Translations under genes and position numbers: made by a program
In this document: positions 8,055 to 16,162 of the stretch, piece after piece
Layout of the letters: each line of letters begins with the position of its first letter
Position numbering within the stretch: the stretch's first letter is position 1
The notes under the pieces: generated by a model
What the model was told of the DNA's origin: nothing
Seen by the model: only the letters and a program-made list of their open reading frames with translations
Database searches by the model: none
NCBI GenBank assembly: GCA_024398135.1
Contig: CP073750.1
Span: 3,224,001 to 3,288,000, forward strand
Length of the DNA stretch: 64,000 bases
Source of the DNA: a bacterium SCSIO 12643
GTDB taxonomy: Bacteria; Bacteroidota; Bacteroidia; Flavobacteriales_G; Salibacteraceae
Direction: 5' to 3'

Positions 8055-8779
8055 TTGAGTTCTGCTATTTTATCCGAAAATACAATTTTTGGTTCTTGAT
8101 CTTCCGGAACTACCGAAGCTCTTTTTAATCCACGAATAATACCCGCTGTTTTACCAAATTCTCTTTTAAAATGTTTGATCCACTTCGGAAGATAGACCTC
8201 GTTTTTATCAACGTTATAATATACCCGAGCTTTTAAAAACAGCATCGCAATTTCATTCAGTTGATCATCAATATTTTCAGGTTCATAATAAGTCACTGCA
8301 TCCGCAATTTTTTGATTTCCTTCGATGGCCAACAGAATACGACCATCCGGATAATTTACACGGAGTGCTTTTTCCCATTTCGGACTGATGATACGTTTAC
8401 CCCTTGTAATGGTAGATTTAGAGTGGAGTAAAATACGATAGAGGATATCATTTAAACTAAATACACGATTGGCTACAGTAATCGTTTTTTTACGCTTACA
8501 TGGTTTATCACATTCTCCGTATTCTGAAAGTAACTTTTGGCTATAAGCAATGTACACATTAATCCAAAAAGCCTGTTTCTTTTGATCAGTATTGAGCTCT
8601 TCCGTTAATTTTTGAAAAGGAATATTGGCCAATTCTTTTTCAAAGTCCGTGATAGATTGATTCATTTTTATGCTGGTCAACATATCCTGCGAAAGCGATA
8701 TTGCATTTTGAGCATAAACAGAAACGGAAACTAAAAGGACTAAAGTTAGTGTAGCTATAATGTGGCGAATGCTTTTCAT
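8051..8779 (-). CDS. DUF547 domain-containing secreted protein
   Basis: 242 residues with a signal peptide ending near VYAQ. The body carries the DUF547 hallmarks: KKQAFWINVYIAYSQKLL near residue 65, RVFSLNDILYRIL, then ISPKWEKALRVNYPDGRIL and the WIKHFKREFG stretch near the end. DUF547 proteins have a papain-like fold but no established activity. Eleven bp downstream of hutI and overlapping the CoA-binding gene by 4 bp. Confidence 0.85.
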   Translation of the reverse strand: MKSIRHIIATLTLVLLVSVSVYAQNAISLSQDMLTSIKMNQSITDFEKELANIPFQKLTEELNTDQKKQAFWINVYIAYSQKLLSEYGECDKPCKRKKTITVANRVFSLNDILYRILLHSKSTITRGKRIISPKWEKALRVNYPDGRILLAIEGNQKIADAVTYYEPENIDDQLNEIAMLFLKARVYYNVDKNEVYLPKWIKHFKREFGKTAGIIRGLKRASVVPEDQEPKIVFSDKIAELK

Positions 8780-8790
8780 GTGTTTTAAGA

Positions 8791-10053
8791 TTAAATTATG
8801 GAAGAAGAATGATGAACTGTTCGTTTACCATTTAGAATGACCTGTTCAATTGGATTTACTCCAAAATAATATGGTAGATAAGCAATAGAACTCATCGGTT
8901 GTGTAATCATGATATTGGCTTTTTTACCTTTGGAAATGCTTCCCATAGAATCACTGATTCCCATTGCATAAGCACCATTAATGGTAGCTGCGTTTATGGA
9001 TTCTTGTGGAGTCATTTTCATTTTGATACAAGCGGTTGAAACCACAAAGTTCATATTGCCAGATGGAGTAGAGCCCGGATTAAAATCCGTAGCCAAGGCA
9101 ACAGGTAAACCTCTATTGATCATTTCTCGTGCTGGTCCGTAAGGAATACTTAAGAAATAAGAACAAGATGGAAGTAGCGTAGGGATGGTATGACTATTTT
9201 CTAAAAAAGAGTAATCATTTTCATCCATAACCTCCAGATGATCTACAGATAAAGCATCAAAATTTACACTCGCTTCAATTCCGCCAATGGCGTTGAATTG
9301 ATTAACATGTGTCTTTGGAATCAAACCATGTTTTTTACCAGCTTCTAAAACTCTATTCGTATGTTCAACAGAGAAATAGCCTTGTTCGCAGAAGATATCA
9401 ATATATTCTGCCAGGTTTTCTTTGGCTACGCGTGGAATCATTTCATTGACGATTAAGTCAATATACCCATTATGATCATTCTTATAAGCTTCCGGGAAAG
9501 CATGTGCGCCAAGGAAAGTCGATTTAATGGTGATCGGATGATTTTGCTTTAATCGTCCAATAACCTTCAGCATTTTAATTTCTGCATCTACAGATAGACC
9601 ATAACCACTTTTAATTTCAACGGCTCCGGTACCCATAGACATAATCTCATTGAGTCTGAAATAAGCAGCTTCATAAAGTTCATCTTCACTGGCGTTGGCC
9701 AATCGTTTAGCAGAATTTAAAATTCCACCACCACGTTTGGCGATTTCTTCATAGGAAAGTCCATTGATTCGATCTTCAAATTCTTGAGAACGATCTCCCG
9801 CATACACCAAATGCGTATGTGAATCACACCAGGTCGGTAAAACAAACCTTCCTTTTGCATTAATGGTTTGGTCAAAATCTCCGGAAGGACAGTCTTCCAT
9901 CTTTCCATAATCCAGAATCTCCTCATTTTCGATAATCAAAAATGCATTGTCAATGGCAGGAAGTGTTTTCATGTCCTCTCCCTTCTTGATCAATTGATTA
10001 TTTTCATTGATTTGTAAAAGAGATTTGATATTTGATATTAAGATTTTACTCAT
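8791..10053 (-). CDS. hutI: Imidazolonepropionase
   Basis: 420 residues, the usual family length. It hydrolyses 4-imidazolone-5-propanoate to N-formimino-glutamate in histidine degradation. Amidohydrolase signatures are all present: the metal-binding CDSHTHLVYAGDR early on, VEIKSGYGLS, KTHVNQFNAIGG, ALSVDHLEVM and the distal ALATDFNPGSTPS containing the catalytic Asp. The start overlaps the upstream membrane-protein gene by 8 bp. No hutH, hutU or hutG is visible in the window, so in this genome the histidine pathway genes are scattered, or those steps are encoded elsewhere. Confidence 0.93.
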   Translation of the reverse strand: MSKILISNIKSLLQINENNQLIKKGEDMKTLPAIDNAFLIIENEEILDYGKMEDCPSGDFDQTINAKGRFVLPTWCDSHTHLVYAGDRSQEFEDRINGLSYEEIAKRGGGILNSAKRLANASEDELYEAAYFRLNEIMSMGTGAVEIKSGYGLSVDAEIKMLKVIGRLKQNHPITIKSTFLGAHAFPEAYKNDHNGYIDLIVNEMIPRVAKENLAEYIDIFCEQGYFSVEHTNRVLEAGKKHGLIPKTHVNQFNAIGGIEASVNFDALSVDHLEVMDENDYSFLENSHTIPTLLPSCSYFLSIPYGPAREMINRGLPVALATDFNPGSTPSGNMNFVVSTACIKMKMTPQESINAATINGAYAMGISDSMGSISKGKKANIMITQPMSSIAYLPYYFGVNPIEQVILNGKRTVHHSSSII

Positions 10054-10282
10054 TTTGATCTGTAGATTTAAAGAATAAATGATAGGTGTGAAGCAAAATA
10101 ATTCCGGTATTAAATACGACTATGGGATAAGCTGTTTCCAACATAATTCCATAGGTAACAAATACTGCGGCACCCACCATATTAACCAGACGCAACTTTT
10201 TTACGTTTGAAAAAGAAAAGGAAAAAAACACAATAGCTGAAGCTAAATATCCAATCCAATCTGTTAAGGTAATATCAAACAT
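10046..10282 (-). CDS. Small YgjV-like (SWEET/PQ-loop-like) inner-membrane protein
   Basis: 78 residues with three hydrophobic segments (about 10-26, 33-49, 53-69). The pattern IGYLASAIVFFSFSFSNVKKLRLVN followed by GAAVFVTYGIML matches the YgjV / semiSWEET-like half-repeat of bacterial PQ-loop proteins (read in two pieces). Possible sugar or small-solute permease subunit acting as a dimer; no direct evidence of substrate. Cotranscribed with hutI (8-bp overlap). Confidence 0.7.
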   Translation of the reverse strand: MFDITLTDWIGYLASAIVFFSFSFSNVKKLRLVNMVGAAVFVTYGIMLETAYPIVVFNTGIILLHTYHLFFKSTDQNE

Positions 10283-10438
10283 AAACTCGCGAATTATATC
10301 GTTTTTTTGAACCTTATCGTTCAGCGGACTAAAGTATCAAATTATTGATTTAGGCGCTGTGGGAAACTAAATAAATTAGGATGAAAAGTTACCTTCTTCA
10401 TTTATTTCTTTTTAGGGTAAAACATATATTTTTATGGC

Positions 10439-11356
10439 ATGAAAAGAGCATTAGTGATTTCCGGTGGTGGATCGAAAGGAGCATGGGCCGGAGGTGTTGC
10501 TGAATACTTAATTAGAGAGAAAAAACATGATTATGTGTTAGGGGTGGGGTCATCCACTGGTAGTATCTTACTTCCACATCTGTTAATTGGGGAGATTGAG
10601 ATTATCAAACATATATATACGCATGTAAGAACCCGTGATATTTTTTCTCTAAACCCGTTTATTATTACGAAAGAAGATGATGATTTTAGTGTAAAACTGA
10701 ATCACCTGAATATTGTCAAATCATTTATTAAGAGAAACCCAACGTTTGGGAATAGTCACCGACTTCTAAGAAAATTAAGACGTGAAATCACGTTGAAGCA
10801 TTTTAATAAACTTCAGGAGTTGGATAAGGAAGTGATTGTAACAGTAAGTAATTTAACGCAACAAAAATTAGAGTATAAATCCTCTAAAACGGAGCGGTAT
10901 GCTGATTTTATAGATTGGATTTGGGGCTCGGCCAACTATGCACCTTTTATGTCTATCCTAAGAAAAGGAGGACAAGAATATGCAGACGGAGGTTTTGCGA
11001 CTTTACTTCCCATTAGAGCTGCAATTGACCTTGGAGATGTGGAGGCGGTTGATGTCATTGTTCTATCTCCAAAAGATCCACATAAAATATTACCGCCATC
11101 TACGAATGCGTTCCAGACAATGTCTAAAATTTTTGATGTGTCTATGAATCATAGCTTTAATAAAGATTTGATGTTGGGTCAATTGAAAAGTTTAACCCGA
11201 AAAGTAGATGTGAATTTGTATTATACTCCGGATTTACTGACGGAGTATCCGTTGGTTTTTGATCCAACTACGATGCGTAATTGGTGGAAGATGGGATATG
11301 AGTTTGCGAAATCTACCGAACCGGAATGTCATTGTTACCGTCCGAAGAAAGATTAG
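10439..11356 (+). CDS. Patatin-like phospholipase
   Basis: 305 residues. The oxyanion-hole motif GGGSKGAW (residues 9-16), the nucleophile elbow G-S-S-T-G with Ser39 and the second catalytic residue Asp183 in ADGGF form the Ser-Asp dyad of patatin-family acyl hydrolases, so it should be active. These enzymes cleave acyl chains from phospholipids. No signal peptide or membrane segment, so cytoplasmic or peripherally bound. It ends 3 bp before the convergent sugar transferase gene with no terminator between them. Confidence 0.88.
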   Translation: MKRALVISGGGSKGAWAGGVAEYLIREKKHDYVLGVGSSTGSILLPHLLIGEIEIIKHIYTHVRTRDIFSLNPFIITKEDDDFSVKLNHLNIVKSFIKRNPTFGNSHRLLRKLRREITLKHFNKLQELDKEVIVTVSNLTQQKLEYKSSKTERYADFIDWIWGSANYAPFMSILRKGGQEYADGGFATLLPIRAAIDLGDVEAVDVIVLSPKDPHKILPPSTNAFQTMSKIFDVSMNHSFNKDLMLGQLKSLTRKVDVNLYYTPDLLTEYPLVFDPTTMRNWWKMGYEFAKSTEPECHCYRPKKD

Positions 11357-11359
11357 TGT

Positions 11360-12781
11360 TTACTTTCCTTTTCCTTTTAAGACAATAAGAACAGTATAGA
11401 TTAAGATTTTAAAATCAACCAGTAAAGACATGTTTTCGATGTAAAGAATATCGTATTCCAGTCGTCTGACCATTTCATCTACATTTTCAGCATAACCGTA
11501 TTTCACCTGTCCCCAGCTGGTAATACCAGGTTTTACCTTTTGTAGATGTGAATATTGTGGCGCCTTAGCTTTAATCAAAGTAATATAGAATTGACGTTCT
11601 GGTCGTGGGCCAACAATAGACATGTCTCCAATCAAAACGTTATAGAATTGTGGAATTTCATCCAAACGCGATTTACGAAGAAAACGGCCAAATGGTGTAA
11701 TTCTGTTATCGTGTGTACTGGATAATAAAGGAATGTCCGTCTCTGCATTTTCATACATTGATCTAAACTTATAAATCATGAACGGTTTGCCATGATGTCC
11801 AATACGTTCCTGAGAATAAATCATAGGTCCTTTAGAACCTAATTTTACCATAATTCCGATGAAAAGATATAGTGGAAAGAGCAGTGTCAATACACTAAAT
11901 GAAACCACAATATCAAACATCCGCTTGAAGGATTGTTGCCATGAAGGCATGATTTCTTTACGAATATCAATGAGAGGTGCACCAAATATGGATGACATTT
12001 TTACTTGTCCGGTTAGGATCGTATACATGTCTGGAATAATCTTAATGCTTACTTCAGCTTCATCCAGAACAGAAATAATTTCTTCTATTTTATGATGCTC
12101 TGAAGGTTCAATTGCTATGATGACTTCCTCAATTTCGTTTTCTATGATGATACGTTTAACCTCCTTGAGATGTCCCAGATGGTTTACTTTTCCTTCAAGT
12201 AAATGATTGGAGCTTCCGTTTACATTGATAAAACCTTTGATCAGAAAACCACTGGATCTTTTTGCGCTTTCCAGATCATCAAATAGTTTAACCGCATTTT
12301 CGTTACCTCCTACAATTAGCGTATTGTAACCGATAATTCTGTTGTGTACTTTGTGTACAGTATTGCTAATCAGGAAATACCTAAACAAGAAAGTAGTTGT
12401 AAAATGCAGGCCAAATAAAGTAAAGAACGAGGTGTAGTAACTCTTGTAATTTGGAATTTCATCATCCAGGATCACGGTGAAAAACAAGATGAGTACACCA
12501 ATCAAAGATTGTAATAATGTAACCCCAAACTCGTTCAATCGGGATTTTCTAAAAGGGTCCTGATAGTATCCGGAAACAAAATAAAACAGAGCCCAAAAAA
12601 TAGGGATGAGTATTAGTCCTAGATAAAATTGATTGTCAAAGGTGATTGGAACGGGCTCAGCAAACTTAAGCGGTTCCAGGTATTTCTTTCTAAAAATGAA
12701 AAAGGCAACCCAGGTCGTCATTGCAGAAAACAAATCCGCAATAAGATATTTTAGTAGTTCTTTTCGTTTGTTTAAACTCAC
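11360..12781 (-). CDS. Exopolysaccharide biosynthesis polyprenyl glycosylphosphotransferase (WbaP/WcaJ type)
   Basis: 473 residues starting at a GTG (12781). Four to five transmembrane helices span the first ~145 residues. A Rossmann-like domain follows (TLIVGGNENAVKLFDDL). The C-terminal bacterial sugar transferase domain has its membrane anchor (FKRMFDIVVSFSVLTLLFPL) and the catalytic motifs MIYKFRSM, RLDEIPQFYNVL, GDMSIVGPRPE and KPGITSWGQVKYG. It transfers a sugar-1-phosphate to undecaprenyl phosphate, the first step of capsule or exopolysaccharide assembly. The start overlaps the upstream lipoprotein stop by one base (TAGTG), so translation is coupled. No other glycosyltransferases are nearby. 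Confidence 0.93.
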   Translation of the reverse strand: MSLNKRKELLKYLIADLFSAMTTWVAFFIFRKKYLEPLKFAEPVPITFDNQFYLGLILIPIFWALFYFVSGYYQDPFRKSRLNEFGVTLLQSLIGVLILFFTVILDDEIPNYKSYYTSFFTLFGLHFTTTFLFRYFLISNTVHKVHNRIIGYNTLIVGGNENAVKLFDDLESAKRSSGFLIKGFINVNGSSNHLLEGKVNHLGHLKEVKRIIIENEIEEVIIAIEPSEHHKIEEIISVLDEAEVSIKIIPDMYTILTGQVKMSSIFGAPLIDIRKEIMPSWQQSFKRMFDIVVSFSVLTLLFPLYLFIGIMVKLGSKGPMIYSQERIGHHGKPFMIYKFRSMYENAETDIPLLSSTHDNRITPFGRFLRKSRLDEIPQFYNVLIGDMSIVGPRPERQFYITLIKAKAPQYSHLQKVKPGITSWGQVKYGYAENVDEMVRRLEYDILYIENMSLLVDFKILIYTVLIVLKGKGK

Positions 12782-13662
12782 TATTTTGTGTTTACCACCT
12801 TGGCATTATCAATATACACAAGCCCTTCAGGATTTCCATCATTATAGTATGCGGTAAATCCAATACCAAATCCGGTTGCATTCACCAGGCCGGCAAAACG
12901 ATCCGTAAGATCAATGTATATATGTTTCCATTTAAGTTCCCCGTTTTCTTCAGTTGATCTTAATGTGATCAGAGGATTCTCTACCGTTCCATTTCCAGGT
13001 TCCTGAATAAGCGTACTGATAATTAGATTTTGGTTGCATTTATAGTCCAATTCCAGATACATTGGTAATGTGGAACTAACAGGAACCATAAATAAATCAG
13101 TATTGTATGCTTTAAATCCAGGTTTGTCTTCAGTCATTGTTGCTTTACCTACAAACTTTCCCAGGTAGGTCGGACCATTCGTGACTAATGTTTTCACCAG
13201 TGCCACATCACTTGATGGAGCAGTATCGATTTTGGAAACGGCATTTTCAAATTCTTCCTTAAAAGAGATGCCCGTATCCGTGAAATAGCGAACTTTAGGT
13301 TCTGCAACTACAGTATCCAGAGGAGTTAGAGTAACATCATCGTTCCACTGTTCATAGAAAGCATACCTTTCACGAGTAGAAGAAATACCGTTTAGTTTAA
13401 TGCCGGCAGCTACAGTAAGTTTGTGACTCCCTTCAGCAGCAACCGCTACCGTAGCAGGAAGTTCAAAAACACCCAGTAAATTATCGTTATCAAAAACCCA
13501 GGCATCAGTGATGGCCGTACCACCATTACCCAAAACACTGACATTATCGTAATTAAAGTCAATTTTTTCTATAGTAATATATGCTGGGATTCTTTCTCTT
13601 TTGCCTTCACAAGAAATAAAAAGTGGAAATAAAATTATTGCAAAGCGTAACAGTCTAATCAT
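12781..13662 (-). CDS. Hypothetical lipoprotein
   Basis: 293 residues from the ATG at 13662, which gives a short lipoprotein signal (MIRLLRFAIILFPLFISC, lipobox LFISC) and lies 21 bp after a good -7 element. Upstream in-frame ATG at 13716 would precede the promoter. The mature part is beta-rich, with a segment (AGLVNATGFGIGFTAYYNDG) reminiscent of carbohydrate-binding-like jelly rolls. Translationally coupled to the sugar transferase gene, so it may serve cell-surface polysaccharide assembly; the function is unknown. Confidence 0.75.
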   Translation of the reverse strand: MIRLLRFAIILFPLFISCEGKRERIPAYITIEKIDFNYDNVSVLGNGGTAITDAWVFDNDNLLGVFELPATVAVAAEGSHKLTVAAGIKLNGISSTRERYAFYEQWNDDVTLTPLDTVVAEPKVRYFTDTGISFKEEFENAVSKIDTAPSSDVALVKTLVTNGPTYLGKFVGKATMTEDKPGFKAYNTDLFMVPVSSTLPMYLELDYKCNQNLIISTLIQEPGNGTVENPLITLRSTEENGELKWKHIYIDLTDRFAGLVNATGFGIGFTAYYNDGNPEGLVYIDNAKVVNTK

Positions 13663-13683
13663 GTACCCAAATAATGTGGTTGG

Positions 13684-13710
13684 CAAATATAACGTTCTTT
13701 GTAACGTAAT
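13684..13710 (-). promoter_or_regulatory. Promoter of the lipoprotein/sugar transferase operon, with adjacent inverted repeat
   Basis: Minus-strand TATATTTG (13691-13684) is a perfect -7 element 21 bp before the ATG at 13662. Immediately upstream is an inverted repeat ACGTT-ctttgt/AACGT (about 13692-13707). No TTTG is found 19 nt upstream of the -7 element, so an activator or repressor site may replace it. Confidence 0.5.
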
Positions 13711-14054
13711 TATCATCGTTGAATTGTGGTTTTGGGTATAAAGTTTTTAAGAAAATGTGATATTGTTTTATGCTTTTGATTTTTAGTGTTTTGAGAGGCG
13801 GTGAGAATGTGTTAAAGTATGTTTACCAATGGAATAATATGTGCTTTCTAAACTTTGAATAACGAGATTGGGCGTAAAACACATATAAATAATGTTTTAT
13901 CATAATAGGATAAATCGGGACTGGAGAGTCAGTGAGTAAACCTTTAAAATACTTTGCTTTTTATTCCTTTTAAAGATCAACTTTTGTATTTAATATTGGC
14001 CAAAATAAGAAACTCTTTAAACGATTAACAGAAAGAATGCTAAGAGCGGATACA
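13711..14054. other. Intergenic stretch without recognised gene
   Basis: About 340 bp between divergent genes. It is AT-rich with no ORF of note on either strand, no tRNA-like fold and no clear terminator. It holds the region upstream of pcm; a small RNA cannot be excluded. Confidence 0.5.
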
Positions 14055-14702
14055 ATGAAGTTGAAAGGTGCCAGAAGAAGAATGGTACAGGAAGTGGAAC
14101 AAATGTTGTCCCAAATTGGAATAGCTGATGAAAAAGTGATGGAAGCGTTAATGTCGGTTCCTAGACATCAGTTTTTTGATAGTGCGTTTGATATCAATTT
14201 TACCTATCAAAATAATGCCTTTTCTATTGGTGCTGGACAGACAATTTCTCAACCGTATATCGTGGCTTTGCAAACGCATCTGTTGGATATAAAAAAAAGA
14301 GATAAGATATTGGAAATAGGTACGGGATCAGGATATCAGGCCGCTGTGCTTTTAGAACGTGGAGGGCGCGTGTATACCATTGAACGTCAGAAACAGTTGT
14401 TTGATAAAACGAGCAAGTTACTCCCTAAAATGGGCTATATGCCTAAGTTCTTTTATGGTGATGGTTATAAAGGATTACCGGAGTTTGCTCCATTTGATAA
14501 AGTGATTATTACCGCTGGAGCACCATTTGTTCCTGAGAAGCTGATTGAACAGTTAAGAGTAGGTGGGGTAATGGTCATTCCTATTGGGGAAACCGAAAAG
14601 CAAACGATGTATCGGATCACCAAGGTTTCTGAAACCGAAACCACAACCGAAGATTTCGGACCATGCAGTTTCGTACCAATGTTGCCAAAGGTGGAAAGAT
14701 AA
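14055..14702 (+). CDS. pcm: Protein-L-isoaspartate O-methyltransferase
   Basis: 215 residues from the ATG at 14055 (an in-frame ATG at 14037 adds six residues without similarity to the family). It contains PRHQFFDSAF, the GAGQTISQPYIVALQ substrate region and the SAM-binding LEIGTGSGYQAAVL, followed by VYTIERQKQLFDKT and DKVIITAGAP. The enzyme methylates isoaspartyl residues so that damaged proteins can be repaired. It sits alone between a divergent lipoprotein operon and the CsgG-like gene. Confidence 0.92.
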   Translation: MKLKGARRRMVQEVEQMLSQIGIADEKVMEALMSVPRHQFFDSAFDINFTYQNNAFSIGAGQTISQPYIVALQTHLLDIKKRDKILEIGTGSGYQAAVLLERGGRVYTIERQKQLFDKTSKLLPKMGYMPKFFYGDGYKGLPEFAPFDKVIITAGAPFVPEKLIEQLRVGGVMVIPIGETEKQTMYRITKVSETETTTEDFGPCSFVPMLPKVER

Positions 14703-14783
14703 TCGCATAGATCATTATGCCTGCATAATTAAAATACAAGAATCAAAACCAAGAGTTTAAAAACCTTTTGTTATACGATACAC

Positions 14784-14808
14784 TTTTGGCACAAGTATTG
14801 TAAATTTG
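14784..14808 (+). promoter_or_regulatory. Promoter region of the CsgG-like gene (two overlapping readings)
   Basis: TAAATTTG (14801-14808) fits the Bacteroidetes -7 consensus and lies 29 bp before the ATG at 14838, but no TTTG is 19 nt upstream. Overlapping it, TTGGCAC at 14786-14792 followed by TTGT places GG ten nt before GT, close to the sigma-54 pattern GG-N10-GC with one mismatch at the -12 position. The first reading is simpler. Confidence 0.4.
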
Positions 14809-14837
14809 GGACAACTTTAAAACAAAACATATCTATT

Positions 14838-16127
14838 ATGAAGAAAAATTTTACTATCGCATTAACGGCCGCAATTTTAATTTTTTCTCCCATATTCGTT
14901 CAAGCTCAATTAAAGTGTTACAGCTTAAAAGCCCCTGAAAAGACTATCGAAGGAATGAAGAAATTGGCGATCATGAATTTTGAAGATCGTCTAAATAATA
15001 ACTGGCGATACAATTACAATGATTATGGTTCGCAACTGGCGGATTATATGATTGCGAAACTTTTAGAAGAGCACAGAGGTGTTTATGCTCGTGGCGAAAA
15101 CTATATGGAGCGTTATAAAACTAACGTGTATACCGTTGTTGAGCGTAGCGAGATTGACAAAATTATGGCTGAGCAAAAATTAGGTGCTAGTGGTGCAGTA
15201 TCTGATGGTGATGCAGCTGAAGTTGGAAAGTTATTGGGATTAGATGTTATCATTACAGGTGGATACTCTACTGATGTAAAGACAAGTTCTAAAACAAATA
15301 CGCATAAAAACTCTAAAACCGGAGCGACAACGTATACTTACAGTGCTTATAAAACAGCAACTATTGAAGTAACTATGAAAATTATTTCTGTAGAAACTGG
15401 ACAAATCTTAAGTGTTGTAACTAAAACAAAAACACAAAAAGCATCTGCAAGCAGTAGTAAAAATAAATCTGAAGCTTATAATAAACTTCCTACGAACCAG
15501 GCGGTAATTACTAACGGAATGAAAGCGATTTCTTTAGACCTGGTATCATACTTTACACCAGTATTCGTTTATCAGGGTTTAACTGTTGAAAAGCCTAAAG
15601 TAAAAGATTATAAGGATGAGTTTAAAGAAGCAAAGAAACAAATAAAAGAAAACAACTTGTCTAAAGCTTTTGCAATTGTAAAAGGTGTATATGATGCAGA
15701 TCCATATGATGCTGCGATGGCACACAACATGGGTGTATTATACGAAGCTGTTGGTAACTACGATCAAGCAATCCAATACCACCAAACTGCATACGAGTTA
15801 GATGATTCTAAAGATCACAAAGCTGCATTGGAAAGAGCAATGAACAGTAAAGAAGCATTAGAAGAATTGGGAAAACTAGGTGTAGAAATTACTCCTTATG
15901 TTTTTGATGAGTCTGAAGGTGCGAAATTGAACATCGAAAAAGTTAAGACTGCTGGTAAGAAAAAAGACAGAATTAGTGTGTATGCTGAAGCAAACAAAGG
16001 TGCTGATAGCATCGCAAAAGTTCCTGGAGATACCGAATTCGAAGTATTAGGTAGAGAAGGAAGCTGGGTGAAAATCAAACTTCTTGGAGGAAAAGAAGGA
16101 TGGATTAACAAAAGCGATATCGACTAA
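14838..16127 (+). CDS. CsgG-like protein with TPR and SH3 domains
   Basis: 429 residues. Signal peptide MKKNFTIALTAAILIFSPIF ending at QAQ (no lipobox Cys). Residues ~40-240 resemble the CsgG/curli-assembly fold: KKLAIMNFEDR, then VYTVVERSEIDKIMAEQKLG and AAEVGKLLGLDVIITGGYST. Residues ~255-345 form TPR helices (AMAHNMGVLYEAVGNYDQAI), and ~370-429 form a bacterial SH3 domain ending EGWINKSDID. CsgG forms an outer-membrane pore in curli secretion, but this combination without lipidation suggests a different scaffold or secretion role. Followed after 35 bp by the LPP20-like gene. Confidence 0.8.
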   Translation: MKKNFTIALTAAILIFSPIFVQAQLKCYSLKAPEKTIEGMKKLAIMNFEDRLNNNWRYNYNDYGSQLADYMIAKLLEEHRGVYARGENYMERYKTNVYTVVERSEIDKIMAEQKLGASGAVSDGDAAEVGKLLGLDVIITGGYSTDVKTSSKTNTHKNSKTGATTYTYSAYKTATIEVTMKIISVETGQILSVVTKTKTQKASASSSKNKSEAYNKLPTNQAVITNGMKAISLDLVSYFTPVFVYQGLTVEKPKVKDYKDEFKEAKKQIKENNLSKAFAIVKGVYDADPYDAAMAHNMGVLYEAVGNYDQAIQYHQTAYELDDSKDHKAALERAMNSKEALEELGKLGVEITPYVFDESEGAKLNIEKVKTAGKKKDRISVYAEANKGADSIAKVPGDTEFEVLGREGSWVKIKLLGGKEGWINKSDID

Positions 16128-16162
16128 TTTTCTAGATAGTAGAACACTATTATAACTGATCA

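Noticed and set aside
8791-10053. A complete histidine utilisation cluster
   Set aside because: Only hutI is present; neighbouring genes (YgjV-like, DUF547, CoA-binding) are unrelated to the pathway.
14784-14800. Sigma-54 promoter before the CsgG-like gene
   Set aside because: The -12 element has GT instead of GC and a normal Bacteroidetes -7 element overlaps it, so I only note it as an alternative.
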